Shown here one piece after another: positions 31,892-43,092 of a DNA stretch of 64,000 nucleotides. Below the pieces are notes generated by a model. The model made no database searches. It had not been told where the DNA came from and saw nothing but the letters and a program-made list of their open reading frames with translations. A program made the position numbers and the translations under genes. Where the stretch lies: assembly GCA_947579665.1 (NCBI GenBank), contig OX388349.1, positions 24,770,459 through 24,834,458 of the forward strand, given 5' to 3'. The stretch comes from Sympetrum striolatum (Eukaryota; Arthropoda; Insecta; Odonata; Libellulidae). Each line of letters opens with the position of its first letter. The stretch's first letter is position 1.

Positions 31892-32994
31892 TCAGTCCTC
31901 GGCGGGGTGTCTGGCGAGTGGATCGTTGGCTGGTTTGCCGTCGGGTCTGTTGGAGGCCTCTGCTACTCTGTATTGCCGCTCCCAGGTGATATGCTCCACA
32001 TATATGTCCCTGCTCCATTTGATGGCGGTGGAGACCATCTTTCGGCGGAGCGCCGGAATTCTCCTCTCGGGGATGTGGGGGCTCCGCAGGAGGGCATCGT
32101 TGGCAGGATCCCAGGAGCCGAGTGCGCCCACTACCAGCGCGTTCAGCCGTACCTCCCGCCGGTACCCGTGCCGCACCCGGAGTCGCTCTGCGCTCTCTGC
32201 GTACTTCTGCATCTTGAGGGCCCTGGCAGCGGTTAGGGCGTCCATTCGATTGTCGAACGGGACCGTTACATCTATGATATGTAACGGCCCGTTCGGTTCC
32301 TTTGAGGCGACGACATCTGGGCGCAGGAGCGATGGATCTCCGGGGATGCGGCGATCGGTCCGGATGGCCCAATCCTTCGGGAGGCTTTCTGTAAGTAGAG
32401 ATTGTATTGAATTGTGCCTTTTCACCCATGCGTTAGAGTGGGTGGCGCAGTGGTTTAACACGTGCGGCAGAGTCTCTTCGGCTCTGCCGCACCTGCGGCA
32501 CCGCGTATCTCCTCTCGCGGTTCCCCTTCGTGCTGCGTTGAGGGGAGGAGGTTGAGGCGGGCGCGATTGATGAATCGCCACTCACAAAATCGGGTGTGTC
32601 AACCCGCCGCCATGAAGTGCGAGCTCTCCGTGTGGCGAGTGGCTGCGTCAAACACCTTTCCTTGATCTGGTTTGGTGGTGAGGGATCTTCTCCATCCTTC
32701 CTCGACGCATTGTCTGATGGCCGGTGTCGTCCTGTGGCGGTGAGATGCCGGCAGAAGGAGGACCTCGTGGGCGGGGGTGGGGTGGAGTAGGCGTAATGCT
32801 AACTCGTGTTTGGCGTTGCTCCATTCCCAGGTCACGCCGCACCATTTTCGGAGTGACTTAGTTGCCTTCCTGGTCCTCGACCATAGGGATGCTGCATCTC
32901 CGACGTCGGCTCCGAGGCGTCCCGTCATGGCTCCCATGAGGTATTCGCAGAGCGTTGCGTTATTGGGACTGGGAAGGGAGCGGCCAGTTTAGCG

Positions 32995-33027
32995 GCCTAT
33001 GCATACGACCAGGTCGTATGCATAGGC
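32995..33027. repeat. Perfect 16-bp inverted repeat at the RT active-site codons
   Basis: gcctatgcatacgacc (32995-33010), one A, then ggtcgtatgcataggc (33012-33027). It encodes the mutated AYAYDLV motif of family III and lies beside the internal RT deletion. Confidence 0.93.
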
Positions 33028-34441
33028 AAATATGCACACGGATGTGCCGCCGAAGGAGTAGCCCGCCGTCGTCCTTCGGGCAAGTGCCGATCGATTGGTT
33101 CGATGGCAGGTTGAAGAGGAGGGGGGAGAGTGGGTCGCCTTGTTGCACCCCCTTGTGGATCTCTATCTCCTTCGTTGTCCCTTCCGACGCCTCGACTCTG
33201 GTGGTGACTCCCGCATACATGTGCTGTATCAGGCTCACCAGGGTATTCGGCATCGCCATCTCGGACAGCACCCTGGTGAGATGATGGTGCGGGAGTGAGC
33301 CGAAGGCGTCGGCCAAGTCCAGCCACGCGACGGCGATCTCCTTCCCGTTTCTCCTTGCGTCTTCGAGGGCCGCATTGAGCACAAAGTTGTGCTCAAAGCA
33401 CCCCTCTGCACCCGAGAAACGAAGCCATTCTGGAACGGGAAGGAGATGCGGTAACCCCTCATCGCCCACTAGTGGATGCGGTCGGCGATGAGTCCGGAGA
33501 ATGTTTTCCCCAACGTCGATTGTAGGGCAATCGGCCTCCAATTGCTGGCGTCCTCTTCCTCCCCCCCCTTGTGGAGCAGGATGGTGCGGCTCCTTTTCCA
33601 TCCTGCGGGAATTTTCTCATGAGTCAGGCAAATGTTAAAGGCCGCCGCCATAATCCGTTCATCCGGGTCAATCTTCTTCCATGCCCGGTATGGAATGCCG
33701 TCTGGGCCCGGGGCGGTGTTGCTGGTGCAGGCGAGGCGGTCGAGTACCTCCGCGGGGGAGATGTCCCGCAGGAGCCGCTCCTCTTCTCCTTCGATCCGCG
33801 TTGTTGTTGTCTCCGGGATGGTGGAAGGTGCGGGGCCGTCGTTGATGTGTGGCGGTGGGCACGAGATTGCGCTTCCAGCGCGGCGAGTGGTACGGGGCAG
33901 TCCGGGGAGGGGGCCTCCGTGATGCTTTTGAAAGCCCTCCTCTTGTCCACTCGGTACGTGGTCTGCAGCTCCTTAGCCGCGGGTCTGCTGATGGCCTTCT
34001 CCCGTCGTGGGGCCGTGGATCTGGGCTTGGCCCGGACGGCGGTTGCCGCGGCTGCAGTAAATTCCTCTACGATCCGCTCCATTTCCTCCCATTCCCCGTC
34101 TTGAAGGATACCCAGCCGGATTTCCCACACCATCTGTTCCTCCGTGGGCTCTGTAATCGGGACGGTGCGTGGTTGCCTTTTCCTGCTGATTGACGCTTCA
34201 GTGATGGCCATCGTGGTGTGGTTGCTGGCGGTCCGTGGTGCTCCGATCCTCCTATTTACACGAGCCACCACTTCCCGTGCTCCCACACCATGCGGCATTT
34301 GGGCCTCTGGTCCCTGCTCCACGCCGTTCGGGCCCTCCTCGGCAGGAGCGGCTCGGGGTGCGGGTCCTCGGCGGGTTGTTGATGGGGTGGCGGCTGCTGC
34401 GGGGGATTTCCTCTCCTCCGGGGCTGCTGGTTGGGCGGGTG

Positions 34442-34446
34442 CGGCG
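34442..34446. repeat. Transib target-site duplication, left
   Basis: cggcg, identical to 36965-36969. It fits the known 5-bp CGNCG preference of Transib. Confidence 0.88.
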
Positions 34447-36964
34447 CACAGTGGGGCAGGATCGCTAAAAAGTGGCCATTAACGTAAAAATAAAGATTTT
34501 TTGTTGGGAATTTTCAGCGTCTGATTGGATAGAGGAATGTTTGACAAATCATAAGATGGCACAGGTAAGTGCATTGTTGCGTTTTAGTTCTATTTACAAA
34601 GGAGACTTCCTAGTTCAATGTGAGCAGCCGTAGACACGCGAAGAATCGAACCAACAGAGCGTATATTTCTAAGAGGCATAGCTCTTTGTCTGTGCTACGG
34701 ATATTCGTAAAAGAAAATTAAATCATGGCAGGAAGGTAATTACTATTACTATATAGCATACAAATATTTTCATAAATTAGACTATTATTTGAAATTTGCT
34801 CTTTTTTAACATGGAATTTGGAAGAAATTTTAAAAGAATTTTATTGAAAAGCAAGCTAAAAATAGTATTGTCGGGAAGTGTCCGACATTTAAACTTAGTT
34901 TATACTAAATATAATTGTTTTAGCTAGTGTTGCATGCAAAAAAAACTTTTACATATTCCCCCATTCAAATATTATGCGTAGCGAAAGAGAGCGCCGTTAT
35001 TAATCTCGAGGAAAATTTTTGAACCTTGCGGGTGTTGAGCTTGAATTTGAACAAGGAGGTGGCATTATTGACGAGACTGGACTGATCCAATTGAGGCGGA
35101 TTTACATTTTTTGGCTGCTGAGAAGAAATTTGCTTAAACATAGTGCATTATCTACGTACAGCTTGATCGGAGATCATGTTTCAAAAATATTGAAAAAGTC
35201 GTTTTTTTTGCCAGAAAATATTAAGCTAGCAATACGTAGGGTGCTCAACGAAATCCAAGCGCGGTGGAGAAAGGAAAATTTCAATGAGCAGAGATTGATC
35301 TGAGCAAGTCCTATTTCCCTCGTCACTTGGCCGATTTTTCCTCTGTAAGCAATAGGACAAAATGACGACGAACGGAGCATATAAGAGCAACGGCCTGCTC
35401 CAATGAATTGGCTTATGCTGCCCAAATAAGCTTCAGATCCGATGGCAGAGCTGATTCAACTGCAATTATAAAGGATGTTGTCTTTTGCACGCCAACTAGA
35501 GCTAAAAGATATAGACTCAGCATTTCCTCATCTTCTTCTTTTGCCATGACCATGGATCGTGCTCTGCAGTTGATGTTGGATGCTCATCTGTCCAAAAATC
35601 AATACCAATTGATCCGAAATGCCCTCTTGGAAGTTGGATGTGAAGCATTTCCACCATACCATCACGTTTAGAAAGCAAAACAGGCCAGTTACCCCTCTAA
35701 ATCAGCAATCCTTGTTCGTTTCAACAAGATCGTTTCCAACGAGAACTAGGATTGACCGCGGACAAGGCGAAGCAAGGATCGGGAAACACTAACGACGGAA
35801 ATACGGCTCGTCGCTTTTTAGAAAGGATCGATGTGACATGTACAATTACCGGATTAGATTACGAGCTAATAAATCGGTTTCGCACTGTGCTACAAACACT
35901 GCCATGTGGCTATCAAATAAATTCAGACTTGTTTCATGATTTTGCCATAGAAACTGCTCGTCGATTTGTATATTTATACCCTTGGTATTATATACCAACA
36001 ACAGTCCACAAAATACTGTTGCACGGGAAGGCTATCATAGCGCAATCTGTCTTGCCAATTGGCCAGATGTCAGAGAAGGCTCAAGAAGCTTCTAAAAAGC
36101 ATATTAAAGAATTCAGACGATATTTCTCAAGGAAATTTTCGAGGAAGAAAACAATGGAGGATGTATTCTTCCGTCTCCTGCCGCATTCCGATCCTTTTAT
36201 TTCTAACAGAAGAACACAGCATCAGAAGTAGTTCTCACGCGATATCCCCTTAAGCAAAAATGTTGCCTCTATCCCCAAATATTGAATAACGTCAATCAAG
36301 TGGTTCAGTGGTCGATGATGCTGATGAATTTCTGTCAACTTCCTCAGATTCTGATATCAAGGTGTGAATGAGAAAGAAGGGTAATTTCAGATTGTGTATG
36401 AATTTTGTTTGTTTATGTATATTCAAATTTTTTTATGAGTTTAAATGTTATGTATAATGTATTTTGTTTGTTTATATAGATATATGATTGTTTTATCCTT
36501 TCTTATATTTGTGTTTTATTTGAAATGTAAGGTACTTAACACAGGCATATTTGAAAACCGACATAAATAATTTAATACTGTGGATATAATGTTTGGGAAT
36601 ATTGTGGGTGTAATGGGCATATTATGGATGTACTATTTAGAACATATTATGCATTTTGCAATACTATGTGCAGGTATCATGTTTAAAAGAGATCGAAAAC
36701 CACTAAAACCTGAATTTCATTTCGTCTGGTAGGTAGTATTTGCCATGACATAGAATAGATTTGCATAAGAGATTTCCGTTACATCTTTAATATGACCATT
36801 TGTTTGATTGTTTAAACACTAATATCAGGAATACAAGAGAAATAGCAATAAATTCGGATTCAGCGGCTAAAGAACCTATTATATCATCAATCTTTGTTAA
36901 CATATTACTAAATACAACATTGTTAAAACATTTGGCCAGCTTTTTTCGATTTGGAACCACTGTG
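34447..36964 (+). mobile_element. Transib-superfamily DNA transposon, internally deleted
   Basis: 2518 bp bounded by CACAGTG (34447-34453) and its complement CACTGTG (36958-36964), the Transib/RAG heptamer. Inside each heptamer lie an A run (34467-34471; complement 36941-36946) and a TGGCCA block (34473-34478; 36933-36938), giving imperfect terminal repeats of about 32 bp. It is flanked by CGGCG duplications and is much more AT-rich than the surrounding family III element. It contains remnants of a RAG1-like transposase on the plus strand. The leader 34480-35018 and the tail 36232-36930 hold no convincing gene. Confidence 0.9.
35019..36231 (+). pseudogene. Transib (RAG1-like) transposase remnant, catalytic core missing
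   Basis: Blocks at 35019-35303, 35408-35671 and 35752-36231 read in differing frames with stops between. The second holds LSKNQYQLIRNALLEVG, an N-terminal block I associate with Transib proteins. The third resembles the RAG1/Transib C-terminus: GNTARRFLER, PTTVHKILLHG, then LPIGQMSEKAQEASKK and FRRYFSRKFSR, which aligns with the RAG1 segment carrying the third acidic residue. The middle region with the first two catalytic Asp is absent between 35671 and 35752, so the copy could move only with a transposase supplied elsewhere. Assignment is from memory of the family. Confidence 0.65.
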
Positions 36965-36969
36965 CGGCG
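36965..36969. repeat. Transib target-site duplication, right
   Basis: cggcg, identical to 34442-34446. Confidence 0.88.
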
Positions 36970-37910
36970 GTTGGCGCGCCGGCCGCCTCTGCGGTTGGTT
37001 CCTCTGTGGGTGGGTGGGAGCGCGGTACCCGCCTTCCCAGGGCCGGGCGCCGTATAATGGCGGCGGTTGTCTGCCATTCCCGTGGTGCCGCCAATGGTGC
37101 AGCATGTGTTGGGGCAGTGGTGGTGGTGGTGGTGGTGGCGGAAGCGGGGGCCAAGGTCCTCGTCCATGATCCGGCCATCGGATGCCGGGTGGCGGGCGTC
37201 TTCTTTGGGGGCCTGGGTGCGGCCAGGCCTGGGTGCGGCAGTGGGTTGTTGCGGCGCGGTCTTTCCCTCCTTTGCCATCCTTCCTGTCGTGGTGGTGGTG
37301 GTGGATGCCTTTGATTCATCCTTGGTGGGTGCCAGGGGTGTGGCGCTTGGTGCCCCTCCCTTTTCTCCCTTCGTATCCTGTTTTTTCTCGACTCCATTGT
37401 TTTCCACGGCTCTTCCCTGGGCGCGGGGCGTTGTTCAATTACCTCCCTTCCCCGTTCTGGAGGTGGCGCCATCGCCGCGGCCGGTTCTCTAACTCCCCAG
37501 GCGATTTGAGTTTCGCGCCGGCGGTCGCGGTGATTTTGAACGTGGGCGGGAGGTTGTGGAGGTGGTTTTCGTAGTCTTTGCTCCATCGTCAGCCAATGTA
37601 GCGGCGTTTGGGTGCCCGCATTTCTCAGTATGGTAAAGACTTCTGCCTTGGGGGGCGCGCTTCTTGGTCTCCTCACCTCACGCTTTTGAGTAAATGTTTC
37701 CCTTCCAAGGCGGGCTGCCGCTCGCCGGGCTTCGGGGGAGACGGCGGGTGCGGGGATCGTTGTGGCGGCGTTGAAGAGGGCCGCAATCCAGGCGTCCACG
37801 TTCATCACCTCCTCTGTGCTCGTGGACGCTACGGCCTCCCGCCGCATGGCAACAGATGCCCGGGTTTGCCTCCGCGGCTCGGGGTTTAAATTAGCCCCGA
37901 TTTTTGGCAT
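36965..37910 (-). pseudogene. Family III protein, N-terminal half
   Basis: Start at 37910 (MPKIGANLNPEPRRQT) is chosen because the III' copies start at the matching position (MKIGES...). The frame is open further upstream but not conserved there. It contains ASVAMRREAVAST, SPEARRAAARLGRE, AGTQTPLHWLTMEQR, then a long Pro/Arg/His/Thr-rich low-complexity tract. I see no C2H2 fingers of the family I type. The reading ends at the Transib junction (APTAA) and continues in frame from 34446. The Pro/Arg-rich part may bind RNA; that is inference. Confidence 0.75.
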
Positions 37911-38907
37911 TTCTGTATCGCGCCTTCCGGTTTTTGGCGGGAAAGTGGGGATTCGGGGGTCAGGTGCGACAATCGGAAAATTTCGAGCGCCCGTAAGGCC
38001 GTAAACGGACGTTTCGGAGTGCGCCCTCAATTCCCCTTTCGCCGACCAGAAGTTACCTTTTGGGCTATCCCCAAGGGTGAAGCTCTGCGACGGATAGTTT
38101 AGTTGCGGCCCGGAAAAAACGAGAGCTGCAAATATGCGTTTCAACCTCCGGCAATTAAATGCCTATAGGCCGCAACTTGCACGAACTCGAGTGAGGCTCG
38201 ACGCCGTGCTGCCCCGACGGCAGGTGATGCCCGTTGACCCGTCTAGGACCGGTTAGGCCGGCCTAAAAAAGGGCGGGAAATTGTGCGACCGTTACGAGTG
38301 ACGCATTACGGCCGCAGCTCCGGAGTCGACACCCGGCTGAAGGCGAGGTTGTCGGAATTGCGCGACGGAGGCCCCAATGGGCCTTTCGTCCAAGTCGAGC
38401 GCGGCACCCTATAAGGAAGGGAGGAGCAGAAGCTCGGCTCTGTGAAGCGGGGAGTTAGGCTCCTCGGCCGCTTCTACGCAATTCGCTGGGTGCCGAGACG
38501 CGGCATTGCCAGTGCATGGGGGAGCGGGGGTTTGGAAGTGTGGAGTGACGCTCCACAAAGCACTTCCGTCGCAGGTTGTGGCCTTAGGGGCTTGCCAACC
38601 ACCGAATTTCAGAGGGAAATTCAGTCAACTAACTGAACCTGCGATTACTTCCCCCTCGTGAGAGGGGTTTTCAAAACACCGGCAGTTCAGCGCAAGGCGA
38701 CAATTCCTATTCTGCCGGAATCCCTTTTCCCGGGCTCAAATCCGTACTACCTCTTTTAAAAAGAGGGTTCCTAGGAGCGCCGATAGAGGGACACAAGAAG
38801 AAAGGACAAAGGCATGCAAGGGGAAACAAGAGAAAGGGCACCGAACAATATACTTACTTAAAACGGCAAACAGGAACCTACGATCGACCTAGACCTTACA
38901 ACCAAGA
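37911..38907 (-). promoter_or_regulatory. Long structured 5' UTR of family III
   Basis: About 1 kb, GC-rich, with many short inverted repeats: the 14-bp palindrome ttaggccggcctaa (38253-38266), tgtggag/ctccaca, cccctc/gagggg, gaattt/aaattc and ctcttt/aaagag. It is almost identical, in its outer 750 bp, to the III' leaders in the tandem units. At 38907 it meets the 3' end of family I copy 3 with no U2 fragment between. The palindromes suggest RNA structure, possibly a 5' ribozyme as in some R2 elements; not demonstrated. Confidence 0.6.
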
Positions 38908-39381
38908 CCAAAGTACTTTATTTAAATAATTTTCAAAATACATTTCAGCATAGAATAAATAAGTAAAAATATAAATACAAAATTCAAGTTAATAGGCCTT
39001 GTGGCGATAAAACAAACAGATTTTATAATAAATAAATAAATAGATACGTGTAAAAAAAGTTCGTAAAATATAAGTGAATAAAAAAGTCTAAGTCCGAAAG
39101 CATGTCCTGGGGGGGCTCAAAGCACTGCCCCCCATCACTCTCACTTAGCACACGCACTACACAAAAACCATTAAAACAAATGTCTTCGGTGGGGCCTTAT
39201 ACACTGGCCCCACCGACACCACAAGGTAAAAGAATAAACGCTTGCACAGAAAACTTTAATAAAACAAAGTACATTTAAAATAATTAAACCGCCTCTAAGC
39301 AGGGGATTAAATTTGAATGGAAAGAAAGAGAAGGAAGAAGAAGAAAAGAAAGAAAGGGGGATAGAGGGGGGGACGCTGCCG
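38908..39381 (-). other. 3' UTR of family I with two strong hairpins
   Basis: Holds a G-run/C-run stem (39109-39115 with 39128-39133, loop CTCAAAGCACTG-like) and a perfect 9-bp stem ggtggggcc (39188-39196) with ggccccacc (39206-39214). The 3' end is AT-rich, without poly(A). Confidence 0.7.
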
Positions 39382-42300
39382 CTACTGCTCATTTCCGTCC
39401 TCGTACTGCCGATGCCCGGTGACGTGCTCCACGTAGATGTCCCGTGACCATCGGATGGCGTGTGAGACCACCAGTCTCCTCATGGTGGTGGAATATCGCC
39501 GGGAAATACCCAGACCCCTGAGGACGGCGTCGTTCTTGGGGTCCCAGGAGCCCAGGCTCCCGACGACAATAGCTTCCACCGAGGAGTGGAGACCCTGATC
39601 TCGGAAATGCTGGCTCAGCGCGGCGTACTTCTCCTCCTTCCTTCGCCGCACTTCCTCAAGGGCCTCCCTGGTGTTCTCGAAAACGACGGTCACATCGACG
39701 ATCTTCGTGGACTTCCCCACACCGTCTGGTCCCGTGGTGGTGAGCAGGAGATCCGGTCGGATGGGCTGAGGGTACCCGGGAACGGTCTGATTTACCCTCA
39801 GCACGTCCTGCTCCTTCCCACGGCGTCCACGGATGGCGGTGGCTATTCTTTCCAGGATCCCGTCGTGTCTGAGTTGCCAGGCCCGCGAGTGAACCTTGCA
39901 GTGGTTCAGGACATGGTGCAAGGTCTCATCCCCATGGCCAGGAGTTTCCGAAGGTAGGCCTTCCTGGCGGCGTTCTTAAGGGTCCGCTCCAGGAATGGAA
40001 TCGCTCCCGGAGGGACCCTGACCTCTTCTTCTCCCTGGTCCAGCACGAGTTGTAGCTCCCCCAACGCGGTCGACCAGCGCCACCCCAAGTTGATTGTCTT
40101 CTTGAGGCGCCGGGATGCCCGGCGGACCTGCGTGAAGAGCGAGGAGAAGTCGGAGGACTGCTGTCCGAAGTCCTCGGTGCTGACTCCAGACAGGTACCTT
40201 GCGCAGTCCTCCTCCGTCGGGTACCTTCTCAGCTTCCTCCTCACTACCTCACGCAACCTCGTCCAGGACTCTTCTGACGACGGGATCCTTGCAGTGTAGG
40301 AGCCTGAAGCCGTGAGTGACAGTTAGGATATCGGCAAGGTCACTCACGGGCAGCAGGCCCATTCCTCCCTGCCACTGTTGGACGTAGAGGACCTCAGGGG
40401 AGGCCCTCTGTGGCAGGGACAGCCACCGCTTTCCGCATTCCTTAACCAGATGGTCGATCCTCTTCAATGGTTCTTTCTTGACCTGGCCAGCCCTTAAGAT
40501 GAAGTTGAGCCTGGGGAGGAGAAACATGGCGAGTGCCGTGAACTTCTGCCATTGCGCGAGGAGGCTGGAATCAATTTTCCGCACATCCTCGGCCAGGCGA
40601 TCCAAATCCTCCCCGGGGGTCTGGCTGACGTTATGCCCAAATGGGACCCCCGGGTAGGTATAGGGCTCTCCTTCCCTCAGGCTAGGCGGGGACTCCTCCT
40701 GAACGACGAATTTCGTTCCCCGCACCGGGCTGGCTGTCGTAAAGTCCATGTGAAGAGTCGCGCACTTGGCCGGGTTGAATGCCAGTCCCGCGGCGGACGC
40801 CCGTTGTCCGACGCGGTCCAGCAGACGCTGCAACGCCTCCTCGCTTTGTCCCACCAGCACCAGGTCGTCAGCGTAAGCCAAGATGGAAATTTTTCTCCCA
40901 CACACGTCCACCCCGTCGGCCTCGGCTGCTCTCTCGGCTGCCCTCACCACTGGTTCTATCCCCAAGTTGAAAACGGTTGGGGATAGAGGGCAGCCCTGCT
41001 TCACCCCCGCCTTGATAGCGATGGCAGGGGTCTCTCCTGCCGAGGTCCTGATGGTGGTGGAGGATTCCTGGAGGTCCTCCACCACTCGCTGGAACTGGGG
41101 TGGCACGTCCATCTTTGCCATCGTATCGCTGACGTGCTGATGGGGGATGGAACCGAAGGCGTTGCTGAGGTCCAGCCAGGCCAGGCAGATGGTCCCACGA
41201 CATCGCCTGGCCTCGTCCACCGTTGCCTGGAGCAAGAAATTGTGCTCCATGCACCCTTCGTATTCCCGGAAGCCCTTCTGGAAACTGGAGACCCGGCCCT
41301 TCCTGACCGACCATCGCATGAGCCGATCGGCCAGGAGGGCAGCGTACAGCTTGGCAATGCATTTGCCAAGCGCAATGGGCCTCCAGTTCCTCACATCATC
41401 CTTATCACCTTTCTTGTGAAGAAGGACTGTCCGGGAGGTCTTCCAGGAGGGGGGAACACGTCCCTCCTGGAGGCAGCGGTTGTAGATGGTCGTAAGGACC
41501 CTGGACCTCTCGCTGTGGTGGCGAAGATCCTGGTAGCGAAGATCCTGGTAGTGCAGGCCGTCAGTACCGGGCGTAGTGTTCTTTGCCCTGGCAAGCCTGC
41601 ACGTCACCTCTCCCTGGTTGAAGGTCTGGAGCAGGGCCTCCTTCTCCTGCTCCGTGGTGGGCGGGTACTCCTCCCCAGGAAACGGTGCTACTGGAGGCTC
41701 GTACTGGGACTCCCCGTAGACGAGCTCGAAGTGACGGAGGAGCTCGTCGTGAGGGATCTCGCAGTACGGAGATGAGTCCTCCAGTATGGACTGCACCGCC
41801 TTCCTGGGGTTGCTCCGGAAGAGGCGCTGAATCTTCGCCGCAGCTTCGGCGTCGTAAACAACCCGGCGTGGTGCGGTGGGGGGCCGGTCCCTCCTGGTCA
41901 ATGGCCGGCCAACGTCACGGTCCTTCCTGTTGTTCGCCGCAGGGTCCGCACTCCTCGTCGCCGCCGTGATGGCCTTTGCGTAGTCGTCGACCACAGTGAC
42001 GAAGTCCTCCCAGCTCCCTGTGGTGGCATTCAGCTTCTCCTTCCACTCGGTTTGGAAATCCGTAAGGCGGGCGTCTTCAGCTGGGCGGACATGGTCGACG
42101 GGCTCCGTGGCGGCGAGGTTACCAATCGGAGGCTCCTGCGGCTCTGTGTTCGGGTCATCGCCAGGGGGTGGGGACAAAGGTGTATCGGGGGAAAGGTTAT
42201 GGGCATCGTCAGGGTAGGGGACAGGATCGGGTTCGGGAAATGGGGCAGCCTGGCGATGACGGGCGCGGTGATTCGCGAGGCCGCGCTTTGTCCGGCAGAT

Positions 42301-43092
42301 GAACTGGCAGTCGCTGCAGCGGAATTCCGCCACGTGGCCTTCTGTCGGCGCCGCCCTGGTGATCCGGGTCCTCAGGCAGGCGTGGTCGCTGGGGCGACGT
42401 CCATTCTCACCCTCGCAGACCGCGCACTAATTCACGACCGTGAGTTTCCCCAGGCCGTGAACCAACGCTAGGTGCCGCTCGAGTGAGCGTTTCGTCGCCG
42501 TCCAGGTGCCTGCCTTGAACTGCGCCGAACATCCGGCCTCCGTGCATCCCAGAGAATCCGGGACCGGGAACTCCACCACGAGACGACCACCATCCCTCCG
42601 CACGGACGTCGGCCTCACCGCTTGGACAGGAAGGACATCAGGGGCATCGGCAGCATCGGGCGGGACGGGGGCAGCAGCGGGCTGTGTGTCCTCCAAAGAA
42701 AGAGAAGAAAGATTAAGCGGGGAGTCTGGAGCCGCACTAGTGGCGGGAGGTGAAGAAGGGGGTGAACCCCGGACCGCTCCCGATGGCGTGCCGGCCCTTC
42801 TGCCACGCCCCCGTCTCCGGGGGCGCGTTTCGGGGTCGGCAGCCTCCTCCGCCGCCAAGGGGGTGAGTGGGGAAAGAGGGAGACCCCTCCCTCTCCCCCG
42901 ACGCATACGGCGAATGCCGGGGTCGGGGGATTGGGAAGGGGAAGAGTCCTCCGGTATGGGCTCAGCGGGGGCTTCCGCCCCCTCCTCCAGAACCGGGGGA
43001 AGAGATACCGGGGACAGCGAGACTCGGCCCGCCCCCACCCGGCGCGAGCGCCTGATGGGAGGGGGAGGAGAGGAGCCCCGCCGCCTCGGCAT
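39382..43092 (-). pseudogene. Family I protein: fingers, RT, RLE endonuclease
   Basis: Start MPRRRGSSPPPPIRRSRR at 43092. Pro/Arg/Ser-rich leader, finger 1 (CTEAGC...H...H), then Trp-to-stop at 42427-42429 just before finger 2. A 694-codon open stretch (42333-40249) follows, holding finger 3, the linker, the RT with LAWLDLSNAF and ILAYADDLVLVG, and the thumb. A 2-bp loss near 40265 shifts the frame, and a deletion at 39936 removes the segment up to the CCHC motif. The endonuclease tail keeps HVLNHC, RPDLLLTT, KIVDVTVVFEN, VVGSLGSWD and RWSRDIYVEHVTGHRQY. A 15-bp tandem duplication lies at 41521-41550. RT catalytic residues are intact. Confidence 0.9.

Larger units (their letters stand above)
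31892..34446 (-). pseudogene. Family III protein, RT and RLE endonuclease half
   Basis: From the Transib junction the frame runs through a Pro/Ala-rich linker and a helical segment to about 33624. After a frame change come RT motifs (TILLHKGGEEEDASNWRPIAL, AWLDLADAFGSLPHHHL, KGVQQGDPLSPL). Motif C reads AYAYDLV (codon 33016-33018 Tyr for Asp), followed by a stop and loss of the RT thumb. The C-terminus (32581-31892) is open: CRRCGRAEETLPHVLNHC, LRPDVVAS, IIDVTVPFDN, VVGALGSWD, IKWSRDIYVEHITWERQY. Stops also occur near 33478. Confidence 0.83.
31478..38907 (-). mobile_element. U2-targeted RLE retrotransposon, family III, interrupted by Transib
   Basis: A minus-strand element with a long structured 5' UTR (38907-37911), an ORF from 37910, and a 3' UTR ending at a U2 fragment. 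A 2.5-kb Transib transposon (34447-36964) splits the ORF. Removing it with one duplication copy (2523 bp, a multiple of three) rejoins the two halves in the same frame. The RT part has an internal deletion after motif C. Confidence 0.82.

Noticed and set aside
34724..35018. Spliced first exon of the Transib transposase starting ATGGCAGGAAG
   Set aside because: A possible donor (GTAATT) follows, but no acceptor or coding continuity can be shown in this decayed copy.
38150..38907. HDV-like ribozyme at the family III 5' end
   Set aside because: Many palindromes are present, but I could not identify the double-pseudoknot layout by eye. Left as a suggestion only; a descriptor search would decide.
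38880..38910. Different snRNA target (U5-like) at the III/I junction lacking U2
   Set aside because: The similarity of tactttggtcttgg to U5 is too weak to support a call.
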